Position numbers and translations under genes: made by a program
In this document: piece by piece, positions 39,507 through 52,385 of the stretch
Layout of the letters: each line of letters begins with the position of its first letter
Numbering within the stretch: position 1 is the stretch's first letter
Assembly (NCBI GenBank): GCA_037389465.1
Contig: JAZARR010000123.1
Span: forward strand, 2,178,501-2,242,500
Direction of reading: 5' to 3'
Length of the DNA: 64,000 nucleotides
Source of the DNA: Baylisascaris procyonis
Lineage: Eukaryota > Nematoda > Chromadorea > Rhabditida > Ascarididae
The notes under the pieces: model-generated
The model's database searches: none
Told to the model about the DNA's origin: nothing
The model's input: the letters and a program-made list of their open reading frames with translations, nothing else

Positions 39507-42500
39507 TCACGCTTTAGCTCGATCCATCACATCGTCAGTGAGCGTGAGTTCTTCGCTATGACATGCAAGCATATAGGCCGCAAATGCGATCGTTGCAACG
39601 ATATATCCGAACATAATCAAGCGGTCGATCACTCGAGTTGCCTGCTGCCATTCGTATTGAATTTGCTTCAACTCGCGTTCTGAACACACGCATGCTGGAT
39701 GTATGGTAAAGTCGCATGCCACTTACTGGATATATCGTAACGTCGCATGCCACATTCTCTTCCTAAATACTGCCCCCACTTTTGGCAGCGGTCATTTTAA
39801 GCAGTAAGACCTGATAACTGCTCACTGATCTTCATGTTCAATTCCACAAAAATTGAAGCATTGTGCTTACTGAATGCAAGTCAAGCGAATTGTCAACAAA
39901 CACTGCAAGTTATGAATAGATTGTCTTCTTTATGCACAGTTTTGTTCTCCTAAAGTGATGGGACAATATACATCTTTTACATCTTTATACATCTTTTTTA
40001 GGTCGGATTGTGCACTTGTGACCTTTTATTTATCCTGTCCTCCTCCCCCCATCCACCTCCTTCTGGGGTTCCCCCATCTTTTCTGAAATCTTCTTAATGA
40101 TTGTAATGCCATATAATATGACCACAACAAAGAAACTATTTACGTAATATTTTGATATGCGTTAAATGAGTCAAATTTAGTAAAGAGAAATTTTTAAAGA
40201 TAACATAGAGATTGAAAAATCACCCTCGCTAGCGTTCTCCTGAAGTGTCTCAATGCATTGTCGAAGTTTATCGAGCATAAAATGTGGACAACTTGTACTC
40301 TCGCAGTCAATCTGAAATAATCTCATTGAATATGCTAATACGAAATTATACTTCATTATTTAATTCCGGTGTTTTTTTTAATGTTGTTGGTTACTTTAAA
40401 GGTAGCGAAGAGGTAATTCGTTTTCCTTTCATAATTTCTAGATGAAATCGATAGTTTCACAGTTCCTATATGGTTTTGTTGAGCGTTATTTAGTTTCTCG
40501 CATCTGTTCTCGCATCGAAATCCTTTCTTATTTTTGCTTAATTTCTATTATTACAACAGTAATTAGAATTTTCAAAAATCTTCAATAATAAAAGAATAAA
40601 ATTATTATCTCCTAAATGATGCCCAATCAATCATTTTATTATTTTCCTCTCATTTATTCAAAATAAACAAACTATGAGAGTTCTTTAATTATCATATTTC
40701 AAGCATCGCATAGATATTGAATGCACAAATTCTCAAAAAAAAAAAAATTAAACAGTTCTTACCATATAATTTTTAATAGTACCGGTGAGTTCCTCCATTT
40801 GAACGATATGTGCTTTGGCCTCACTCGTTTTATGAGCGTCACTGCCGGTCTTCAGTCTTTGCAACGTTCCTCGCTCGTATCCATTTAGTGTTGCTTTGTC
40901 ATTTTCGAATAAATAAACCCCCTGGGTTTATGAAAAAAAAAGATGAGTTTTAAACCGAAGAATTGCTAATGATTGTTGGAAGAACAGTGTTCTTACTTGG
41001 TCGCTTTCAATAAACGAAGAAATAAAAGTCAAATGAAAGGTGTGGTCAGGAAAAACCTACAGATAGGAGTGGATAATCCTAAACAAAGCTAGATGCGTTT
41101 ATTTTCATCGGTTTTTTTTTCTTTTTCTTTCTTTAAGTAACCACATTCTTTTTTCTCTAAATGCTTTCTGGTAAATTCTAAAGAAATTGCTGCTGAGCCC
41201 TCTCCTTCCCCTATCCCTCCCTTACTGTGCGATTGTGATTATGCCCTGAAGTCAACTGTTCCTCTATCAAAACGGCAGCACAACGACTTGTTAAAGCGAT
41301 GAACTAACGATGAATTGCTCAGCAAAATGGCTCACATCAACAAAATTTAGAAATGCATCAAACGCACGCATTTCATCTTCTGTTCCGTGTATGAAGTTGA
41401 TGTTTTGTATCATGCTAACTGTGTCTTAATAAAACCATGAATTTTAAACACTTCCACACATAATCTCATGTTGAATTCGCCTTGTTTTCCCAGATGACGT
41501 CAACTGGGATGTAAAAGTGCTAAACTTCGCTATGAATACAGAAATAAGTGGATTCAAAATTTCGGCACAGGTATCGCACAACTTACTCATCTCTGACTAA
41601 CAAAGCGGAGTGGAGAGCACAACGTTTTACGAAAAGTCTACCAACATCGAGTGAATTTTAGGTGCAATGATATTCTTTCTTTGGGGATATTGTTTCCACT
41701 TTGGGGATAGGAACGGTATTTTAGAGACATTCATTCTTCTCCTTTGTCCTCCACTTCTCTCGTCATCACAATTTCGGTGACCAATATTCTTTTGTTCTTT
41801 TCCCGCCGATAATGCCTTGATAAAAGTATAGACTTCTCCAGGCAAAAGTTCAGTTTCCCTTCCCCCGCTAATAATGCCTTGATAAAAGTATAGACTTCTC
41901 CAGGCAAAAGTTCAGTTTCCCTTTCCCCGCTAATAATGCCTTGATAAAAGTATAGATTTCTCCAGGCAAAAGTTCAGTTTCCCTTTCCCCGCTAATAATG
42001 CCTTGATAAAAGTATAGATTTCTCCAGGCAAAAGTTCAGTTTCCTTCTCCATCCCTCCCCTGCCCCTCTCCCGCCCCACACATCCGACAGATATAACGAA
42101 GCGAACAATGCGTTAATTCAGGAATAAATGCGCTAACTAAACTCCAAACATGCAACAATTCAAAAAGTAATACCCGTTTACGTTTCGGTAATTGTACAGA
42201 GAATGCCCATGAGAAATATCGATTACATGCAATTTTCTCAAAGAGTAATCGCTTGATACGTGGATCAACTCGTCTTCCGGCGTTACCTCTCATTTGATAG
42301 GATAGTGTAAGTGTTGTTGTGAATGCGGCCATAAATATTAGAAAAATCAATCCTATATAATATTTACCTATAATATGATCAACGAATTAACGACCGTTAT
42401 GGTTAAATTTTATTTTCGAATATAAAAATTTACGATGAGTTAAGATCGAAGTAGACAAAGATGTTATCACATAATATTGCCTCGAGGTTACCTATTGCAA

Positions 42501-45500
42501 TGATAGCATCAATCATTCTACACGACTATGGCAAAAAAAACACCGATTTAATAAATGGGAAAGTACGCCAAAGAAGTTAAAACAATTTGCACGTTTTGCA
42601 GTTTCGTTCATTGCACCAATTAATTTCATAAATTGCTAATAAATTATTAGGCAGATCCAAAAAAAGTATTTTTGATTGCACCAAGTTGATCGGCGTATGT
42701 TTTCAAAAGATTCGTTTTCTAAAAATTTCTCTTGTGAAATGCGATCTAAGCAGTGCAAAATGTGAATAGATTGATTGCAAAATATCGTACATATGAATAT
42801 TCTGAAACATTGGGCCGTTTTTTAACTCCATCAGCAGCTAGTGAATGAGCTTGAAAATCGATTTATTAGATCACTGTTACCTATTGAGCTTCCTACCTTC
42901 GCTTCAGCTATTTCTCCGGGTTAGAACCTCCTGCAGACAGAGGAAAATACACGCAGATACAGACACTCAGCCATACACGCCACACATACACACTAACGCA
43001 CACCTAAACATATATATTCACAGCGTCCCTTCATAGGCACAAATTTACGTACGAGTGTTAAAATTGGTTCTTATTCGTTATATGAAAGGAGTAAAGAAGG
43101 TGCATTTCAATAGGAGAACGTGGCTAATATAACGTTCATGGTAAAAAGCTACAATAATCGTTATCTTTTTGAGATTTAATTTGCATACCGATGAGAGGAA
43201 TAACTTCAGAGGTGGCCGGAACTTCGTCAGATACCATCATCACTGAAATAAACATTAAACTGCAATACAGTATATTTGGTTATACTGCAAACTAGTAGTC
43301 ATTGCACTCACTAATGAGGCAGAAATAAAATACTCTGAAATCATAATCAGTTAATCAATCTTGTCGTCTTTTATTTGATAACATAGACTTTTAAGAAACT
43401 GCCTTTCAATGCTCAAATCCTCCAAGTACTGCCTAGTAAAACTTTATGATCTCTCATTAACAGGAAGTATTTCAACAACAAATTTTTTATTCGAAAAACG
43501 TCACCGCCAATGGATGCATTATAGCATTTACAGTAAATAAATTCACATATGCAAATAAATATGCAAATATACAAATAAATAAATACCTCTAATTTTTTAA
43601 AAAATGCATACTTACTTATGATTGCCATTGAAAGAAGAGCCGTCACTCCTAATGAAACTTTCTCTGTATTTTCACCTGTCGTTGAATGCGGTGTAAAGAA
43701 ACCAACTATCGTCACGACGGTTATGAATGCAGATGGTATAACCAAACTAAACATGTTATCACCTTATCGACGATAATATCAACACTTGAAGTAAAATATT
43801 TGTCGATTTCGTTGAGTTATAACAAAAAAGACTTTATTTTCCGAGTATTTCAACCGGAAATTGAGTGAGTGCTGTTTTCTTTGAGCCGTTTCTATATATC
43901 AGAATAGCATGAGAAGAAATAAGTGATGAATGTGCGAAGAAAGCATTTGCAAATAACTCCCCGAACCCATTTGAGAGCATTGAAAAGTTTATTCAGCTTT
44001 GGTGAATGAACACAGCATTACAATATGATGAGATACAGCAGAAAAACAATAGCTACTGTATATTACTGTATAAGGAAATGAATCATTTCAAGCAACGGTA
44101 TTAATGCTACCTATCAGCGTTGTAAAGGATGTGTATGTCTACGGGAGTACTACAGTATGAAAATCAATAAAATTCAAGTTTATGGTAGTACTACAATAAT
44201 ACAAGCACTAGTATAAATGAACCCCAAAATCCTCCATCGATCAATTTCTTTTCAACAAAATTCCTAGATCACAAAGGATAGGAATGGTACTTCATTTGAA
44301 TATTTGTCTAACGATTGTTCAAGCACAATGTTTTTGAAGTGTGTCAAGTACGTGATGATATTAGTGAAAATTTTATAATTACCTGAAAATATAATAAGAA
44401 GGAGATCGTTTCAAGATCAAAAAATATGTTATATCATAGAAAGGCTGTGGACAGCAATCATACCTCTGAAAAGCAATATCCTGCTTAGAACATCAGTCAA
44501 CCTGCAAGATCGGCAGAAACAACCATAAGAGCGGTTTTTTTCTTACCTTTGGTGCATAATTTACCAACTACAGTTAGCGACCTCTCATTTTCGAATAAAA
44601 ATTCATAAAAACGTGACTTGTTTCATCATTTGAAAGATATGATAGATCACTTGCAAAGAAAAAAGTGATCTATCACTATGCAAATATTGAATATTATGAT
44701 TTTGATCTATCAATATCTAACACAGAACGAAAGTGATCTATCAAATATCTAACTGAATTGAATATTATCAATGAGATGATTTTGCACTAAACCTTTAACC
44801 TTCTTATATGTTTTATATGCGAAATCCATAAGTGTCCATTCGGTATTGCGAATATAAAGTTCGAGGTTATTCGTACCATTGGTAGGTTGTAATTGCACTT
44901 TACTACCATCCATACTCCAACTGGCAAATATTAGGAAACAAACTTGCTGCAAAAAAAAAAAAAATTATTTTAAAAAACACTCTCATAATTTATAAGTGAA
45001 CATTTCTAACAATAAACTATATGGTACTTGAAAGTCATGATACAGTATAAAATAAATATATACATCTTAGTATTGCATGAGAAATTGTGGTTTGTTCCTC
45101 CCCATAGGTCATCGACTCTTTGTTGTTGAGTTCTATCATGACGATATTTTAATTGATTGGGCTTTCAGCTATTGCGAACACTAATATTCTAAAGCCATAT
45201 TCTCTGCCTTCACTCCCCCTCTTCCCATAAAAATCTGCTAAATCGTGAAGCATAATTTGAATTATACTATATTACAGTATAAGATTACAAGAAAACGGTA
45301 CATCATACCTATCATCAAACCTACGGATCTTGGATTCCTACGAATATTTTTACCTGATCGAAAGGGAAATCCCTCAAGTTTAAATTGCATGTGATATCAG
45401 TGATCATCGAACGAAAGAGGATTACACTTCCATTGTGTTCGAGGATTGCGTTCGTCTCCAATTCGTTCTCTCCCACATTCATATTAGCACTTAAACAAAT

Positions 45501-48500
45501 ATTAATAACTTATTAGAATATAAATTACATATGCTGCAATTTTAATTTCCATTTTCTACGAAAATTTTAATGTAAATGGTCAGTATTTGAAAATACTTAA
45601 TCCAAGCCAAAAATCTAAAATTAAAAATAACGAAAAATTTGCTTTATTTGCATTAAAATCCGTCCCACTGAAGCAAACGTAGAAGAACAAATTTTCACAC
45701 ACTAAATAGAACCTTATGTAAATAAAACTGCTATAGCCATATCGTCAAAAATTCAATGATAGGCGGATCTTCAATACCTCCGCATCCGGAAGTCAGCGCT
45801 GTTCTTGTTCGACCTCTAGAAGTAATTCACTTCCGATTTAAAAAAAAAAGTCAAAAACAGGTGAATGATTATGTAGAATCGCTCGTAAAGCAAATATCAT
45901 GCAAAAAACCCTCGAAATGATGATGAATTACTTCATCGAATTGTACTGAAAGTACACAGGAAATATGAATTCTAGCAAAAGCCTATATTGTAGTCGATCA
46001 TAGTAAAAGTTAATAATTTAATTTAGTCCACAGGAGTGTTTGAAATATTATGCAAGAAATACTTATTATAGACGAGTATGTCGGGCTTCCAGATTTTACT
46101 TGATGGTACATGGATCCGCCGTAGACCACCGAACTTCAACGGGTCCCATTTGAGCAACTCATCGACCCAATACTAAATTTCAACACTTTCATTCTTTATT
46201 TATATCACCTAAAACCATTGCATTGAGCAATTCAACCAGTAGCAGTGAAGATAAATGTAAATGCATTTGGAAAGTACATAGATGAGCTTCCGATCATTCA
46301 CACCAATCCACTGGGGATAGGAATCGGAAGCGGCAATTCAATTATAGGCTATGGTCGCAACTGGCTAGAAAAAAAGACAAAATGACGAAGAACTAAAGCA
46401 AGAAGGAAAAAATCAAGGAAGAAAAACCAGATTTCTCACGTCCGACAACCCCACCGTTCATCGATTGAGGTCGCTGAAAGAATCTCACTCTCACTTTATG
46501 CGGAGGATTTTTGCAATGTTTGAAACATAAGAAAATGCAGCACTTCATTTTCGCAGGCAACTTTAATTCTTAATCACCTTTGAGAGTTCTTCGTATAAAG
46601 AGTATTTATGTACATTTATTGAGGAAAAACGCATCAGTTCCTCACAAAGATGAAAGTTTTGTTTCAAATTGTCATATTAAAACCATGAATTTTTCAGATG
46701 TTTTAGCTCGTTTATACTCCATTTATCTAAAACTGAGATAAACAGATGAATTAATTTATTGAAATACTGAAAATTTTAATATCATTTTCAAATTTCAACT
46801 TACATATCTCTGCAAATGAAAATTTAGCTGAAACCGTAATCTTAATGATGCGAAATTTACCGGAAAGAATACAAACGACAATATATTGAAAATGATTGAA
46901 TTTTATTGAATTATGAGGTAGTAGCAAACCAGAATGACTATAGAATGAATTATATATATTATAAGATTGTTTCGTTCTGCATTTCATGTAGCTGACTTCC
47001 ACTTTCTTCATATATGCTTTACGTTCTTTCTATCATATATACGTATAATATCATATTTTTTGATTTTGGTTTACTATGCACAATTGATGCACTTACAAGT
47101 TCAAGCCAGCAATAGACGTTTACGATTTGATCCCTTTCATCCACCTTTAACACCTGAAAACAAATCGAATCTATAGTCTTATTTCGATTTTTGAATGTAA
47201 GTGCAATGCATCTGAAGAGGGAATCATTTTTGACTATCGAATTCATGCATCCTCCATTTGTTCTATCGCATATAATCGCGCTCTTTTTTCTATCTTCCAC
47301 CTTATCAAAAAGCAATATCTCTTTTATTCCACATATTTCATCAACCAACTATAGATAAAAATTCGATGCACACTCTTAATTCTTCTTCTATCAATTCAAT
47401 TCTTAAACTTTTTTCTGCATACCAAAATTTCTAAAATAGAAAATTGCTTGCGCATAATCGAATTTTTTGTAAATAAAAAATATTAGAAGAAAAAACAAAC
47501 AAACAATTCACAGTGGTGCTTAATTTGTTCGATAAAACATAGTCACTTTATAACGAGATTATAAAACATCCTTAAAATATAAAATTGTGCAAATTTCCGC
47601 AACATTTTTACCCTCTTCAACTATACGCTTGGAAGAGTTCACCTTCAACCAAATAAAATGCCACTCTCGTTCTGTTCTCTAAACACACTATCGTATTTTC
47701 GTAACAGTATTGCATGGATTTTTCAGAGAAAAATAACTATATCCTTGGTTATGACTGCCCATACGCATTGAAGCTATTAGAAACTATAATGCTTTCAAAG
47801 ACCCATCTTTCCTTTCTTTGATCCGCTCACTGTTGATTGATCTAAATTTTTGATTAGCTAGAAGGAATTTGACAAAACTATGAAAGAAAGTTGCAAGGCC
47901 GAGAATTTTGTTGCAATCCCTTTGCCTGTTTTCATGCTTCGATCCCTTCTCCCTCTAACCCCCCCCCTTCATCAGCATTATTTCGTCCTCTTGCTAATCC
48001 GTCTCCAAAAAATTCCTATCCGGGCAAGAGAGGTTTGTGAATCAGACACATCGCCGTTCAATTGCATTTATTCTATGCACACATTCCTTTAGCATTGATT
48101 TTATAGACATATGATGGGAGCAATTTTTCCCAATAAGTATCAGAATTTTTTTAAATAAATTTAGTAAATTGTAATCTTAAATACACTTCAAATAAACCTG
48201 TTTGAGCCAAAATTTCAACGTGACAGTCGTTGTTGTTGAATCATTGATCACTGGACGTAATTCTTTTTGATAATCTTTGAAAAGATATGCATAAAGCGAT
48301 TTCATATCACCTTGTTGTTGTTTACTAATACTCTGAAAAAGAAAAAAACTTCCTCTCAATTCTACAATTACCGAAGCGCAAATCAAATATTTGATTTTCT
48401 TTTAAAAACTGATAATGAAATTTAAAATAATTTAGGCGTGTTCTGATCAAAAAGTTGGAGGATATTATGAACGGTGCTAAACTATGACATAGAGGCATGA

Positions 48501-48825
48501 TCGATAAAAAAAGATTGGAAACGAAAAAATAGCTGAAAAATCAAATAAGTATGGAAAATGTTAAAAAAATAAAAGCATCTATAGTAGAGGAACGGGATCA
48601 AGCAGAAAAAAACGTTGAGATGTTGAAATAATTACATACTGTATTCATTTCTTATGCAAATTTTTCCCATTTAAAGCAACCTCGAATCCAAATTGCTCCA
48701 TCCCATATAGGAATTGAATCGTTGGCCCTAAAAAATTGGGGAATTCGAATTTCACCTACTTCTATATCTGCCGAAGTGAAGTAGCTAATCGACGTAAAAA
48801 GAAGAACAACGAGTCGAGGAGTCAT
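39507..48825 (-). CDS. nicotinic acetylcholine receptor-type Cys-loop channel subunit B (alpha type), 510 residues, 13 exons
   Basis: Paralogue of subunit A in the same orientation, 3.6 kb upstream of it. Exons: 48760-48825, 48198-48332, 47097-47153, 46063-46172, 45354-45489, 44800-44946, 44383-44465, 43616-43746, 43189-43242, 42174-42367, 40763-40921, 40224-40311, 39507-39679; all phases close, ending in TGA at 39507. The signal peptide is MTPRLVVLLFTSISYFTSA. The binding domain shows QIVNVYCW, WVDELLKWDP, loop A WKPDILVYNNANMN, a Cys-loop C157-C171 with 13 residues between, ASWSMDG, and loop C RYDCCPQPFYDI with C221-C222. NDS and NGT are possible glycosylation sites. M1 is about 241-262. 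M2 is about 275-296 (VSLGVTALLSMAIIM) after TEK, predicting a cation channel. M3 is about 309-330 and M4 about 470-492 (RLIMFGYIVATIAFAAYML). The M3-M4 loop has several cysteines (CESTSCPHF, LRQC). Exons of 110, 136 and 54 nt have the same size and phase as in A. Gene name not recognised; co-assembly with A is an inference from linkage. Confidence 0.93.
41801..42050. repeat. 62-bp minisatellite, about 4 copies, in an intron of receptor gene B
   Basis: The unit (aatgccttgataaaag...) recurs at 41811, 41873, 41935 and 41997, almost identical between copies. It lies in the intron between the M3 exon (42174-42367) and the next loop exon (40763-40921), about 120 nt from the donor. Confidence 0.95.
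44640..44675. repeat. 13-bp inverted repeat in an intron of gene B
   Basis: Positions 44640-44652 and 44663-44675 are perfect reverse complements with a 10-nt loop. Further direct copies of the gtgatctatca core follow up to about 44750. The set lies just downstream of the exon ending at 44800. Confidence 0.8.
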
Positions 48826-51089
48826 TTAGTAAGCGCAGATCGCAAACTCATAGTCTTCGTCGAGGATCGCCAATCAAACTTTCGATTCGATTTCGCCCCT
48901 TAACCATAACGAACGTACGTTGATGCTTTCCTCTATAATAGTGATCCTTCCTCTAACAGTGATCGGAAATACGTAAAAACGTTCTTTTTAACTCTTAAAT
49001 TTTTGATCTGCCAATGAAGACTATTTATTTCTTTAGTATTCAAAAACAGCGACATTTTTCGCACCTCTAAACCTTAAGGCAACCTTAAACCCCTCGCGAT
49101 GAATTTAGGATTGGTGAGATTCGCCGGTAATCTCAGTAATCTTAAAAATTCCTCGATATCATCTAGACTATTGGGGTATCACAAATGAATATGAATCTAA
49201 CACTACGAATAAACGCTTAAATCGAAATTAAAACACATACTTGCAAAATAATTACATTCAAATATCAATATAATAAAACAATGTCAACACAAATAAAATC
49301 GCGATTTTCATAGTGTTACAAACGTCATAGCAAAGCGATTCAAGAAAAACGCAGCATAGCGTGCGATCAGCGGCGATTGTTAATGGAACACGTCTCATCC
49401 TCTTTTATGCCTCTGCTCATTTTTTTTTGGCTGTATGCCCTTTTCGACTTTAGCCAAAATGGCTGTAAAAACCATCTCCTTGCTTTAAAATGCATTAAAA
49501 ACCATCTCCCCTAGCCTAAAATTCAAATGGATCTACATAAAACCTTTCACGAATATTCCGGAAATCCCATTCGTATCGAAATACAAAATCCCTTTTTTCT
49601 ATCCTTGACAGTTCGCGTATTTGTTGCTGTTTGTAATTCTACTCCGCTTCGTTTGTACAAGAACGGATTACCGAGTTAATGAAATATTTCATATTGGAAA
49701 CTATCAAATTGCAAAAAGATGACAAATATTACTAGAAGTCTCAATCGGTAAGTCGACTGCGTCATTTTAGACCGTTCGAGTTTATTAGGCTTAAGTTTAG
49801 CTCTATCCTCATCTACCGATCGTTCATGCTCTTAATGAATTTATTTTGTTAATAAAATATTTGCTTGATCCGTGATATACCATATAAAATATTTTAAAAC
49901 TAAACTTCAACATTCTTAACTTGAAGGCTTTGCAACTTTTTACGTCAAATAAAATTCACAGAAAATTCAATTCCAAACGGCAACTCGTAAATGTTTCATA
50001 TTTCAAGAAATAGAAGGTGAAGAGAGGAGAAAGACGGAGAAATTGCAATCGTAAATGCCTACCTCATTACCAATTCTTCTATGAATGATTGACTTCGATT
50101 ACACACTCGATAACGATGTTCTTAAGGCAGTGAGTTGTCGATCCAACGATCTGCCGTTATCGATCGAAAGTTTTTCAATTGCGAACTCTACTACGATAAT
50201 CGAATATCACAAATAAATACTAGCAGCAAAAAGAGTTTTTGAACGTACAGATGCCACCACGAAAATAAAAGTACAAAAAGAATTTATGAAATTTATTGAA
50301 ATAAATTTCGAATGAAAATTTTAGTGTTAAATGATTCAAGTAAAAAATTGTTTTTATTTTACTTTACTTTAATCAATAAAGTATGAATAAATATCTCTTA
50401 ATATCATCACCACTTTCTATTAGATGAAATTATAAGCTCGCACAAAGATTGAAACGAAATTGATATCAACAATTTTCACGTGAACATATGGAAAGATCTA
50501 TAATCGCAAGCAAATCAACAAAGAATTGATAGATGAAAGATTAGTTATGAATATGATAGATTAGTGTGTGCTCAAAAAAAAAAACTGATAATAAGGCCGC
50601 AGTACTTTTGAAAAAAGAAAAGCAATATTTCAGTAAGTTTCAGAACCTACTGGGCAGATTATCAAGGGAGCAATATTAACTCACTCTCAAAAGGCTATGA
50701 GAAAAAAATAATCGTTGTCAGCAATTATTGAGGGATTGATTATTCATGCATCATGTGCGAAAAACATACAAAATTTAAGCGCCTCGAAGAGAGGCGCAAG
50801 CATTGAGAATCTGTCGAAACATCGAAATATTAGCTGTGTTATAATGTGCGTTAAAGATAGGAAATACCCCTTGACCTTAATTGTAGTACGGAAATAAAAA
50901 ATATATAGTTAATAGGTTCATATCCTCACTTCTAGCTGCAATCAACAAAGGTTCTATTTGCCTCTTCTTCCGGCATTCTTTTATTTTCATTCTTTCATAA
51001 ATTATTCTTCAACGATACCTATTTTTAGACTCATTTTTTACGGTTTGTTCACTTTAGAAATTAGATTATTTGAAATTCCTACACAGATG
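48826..51089. other. intergenic, upstream of receptor gene B; no gene seen
   Basis: It should contain the promoter of gene B, but no specific element could be supported. The short phrase aaaaccatctcc is directly repeated at about 49468 and 49499. Confidence 0.5.
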
Positions 51090-52385
51090 TAAGATTTCGG
51101 AACTTTTTTTCTCGGCAATGGCTGCGCCCACGGAGCCGAGATTGGCACCTTTCAATACAACTTCGAAAGCTCTATCAAACGATGCATAACTTGTTATATT
51201 TCGAGAGGAAGGTTGAAAATCAAATCGACCCCCCAGAATTTCTGAAATATCGATTTTTGTAATTTTGCGGGTTCTCGTTCTCAGCCGCTAATTCATGCAG
51301 TGCTAAACGGTCTTTTGATTCGTCATCAGCCCGCCGAGACCTCTCGAGCGATATACCGATCACCGCCCTACGACAAACAGGAGCCGAGAAAAACAATCCC
51401 AAAGATCGCAATTTTTCGATCGTAAGGGGGTAGCACAGGAAAAATTTGAAAAAACATTTTTTCTCCCCGATTTTGATGAGTTTAGCATGAAACGATAGAA
51501 CTCGATGAGCTGATCACGGACATGTGCACTATTAGCTGTTTTATATGAAAATAGGAAAGCTGGAGGTGCACGAATGCTGTGGTTCTATAAAATGTACTGT
51601 AATTGATATTTCGGAGTTTTTTTCTCGACAATGGTTAGGCCTATGGAGCTACGGCTTGCTTCGGTTAACACAGCTTTAGAAGCTCTATCAAACGACGTAT
51701 AGCTTATTATACTTCGAGAGGAAGGTTGAAAACCGAATCGAACCCCCAGAATTTCTGAAATATCGATTTTTGCAGCTCAGGGGGTTCTGGTTCTCGGCCG
51801 ATATCTCGTGTAGTGCTAAACGGTCTTCTGGTTCGTCATCAGCCCGCCGAGACCTCTCGAGCGGTATACCGACCACCGCCCTATGGCAAATAGGAGCTGA
51901 GAAAAAACATCCGAAAAACCGCAATTTTTTCGATCGTAAGGGGGAAGCACAAGGAAATTTTGAAAAAATATTTTTGTCTCTGATTTCGCTGATTTAGGTA
52001 TCAAACGATAGATCCCGATCAGCTGATCACGCATGTGTGCACCGTTTGCTGTTTTATATAAAAATAGGAAAACTATAGATGCACGAATGCTGTAGTTCTA
52101 TACAAATGTACTGAAATTGATATTTCGGAGTTTTTTCTCAGCAACCGTTAGGCCTATGGTGCAATGGCTTGCTCCCGTCAACACAACTTCGAAAGCCCTA
52201 ACAAACGATGCGTAACTTGTTATATTTCGAGAGGAAGGTTGAAAACCGAATGGACCCCCCAGGATTTCTGAAATATCGATTTTTGCAGCTCAGGGGGTTC
52301 TGGTTCTCGGCCGATATTTCATATAGGCAAAAGCGGTCTTTCGATTTGTGGTCTACTCGGCGAGGCCTCTGGACACGAGCTCGCC
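51090..52385. repeat. 514-bp tandem repeat, about 2.5 copies
   Basis: The landmark atttcgga with the following ctcgRcaatgg-like block starts at 51094, 51608 and 52122, giving two intervals of 514 bp. Copies 1 and 2 align over their whole length with scattered substitutions; copy 3 diverges after about 52330 and stops near 52385. The unit is richer in G+C than its surroundings and contains a conserved block, gcccgccgagacctctcgag. Each copy has an open minus-strand frame with ERSRRADDE, apparently fortuitous. It could be a small satellite array or part of a transposon; no transposase or terminal repeats were seen. Confidence 0.9.

Noticed and set aside
51220..51924. Similar minus-strand frames with ERSRRADDE in successive repeat units
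   Set aside because: They are similar only because the 514-bp unit is repeated. The third copy has lost the frame, so there is no evidence of coding constraint.
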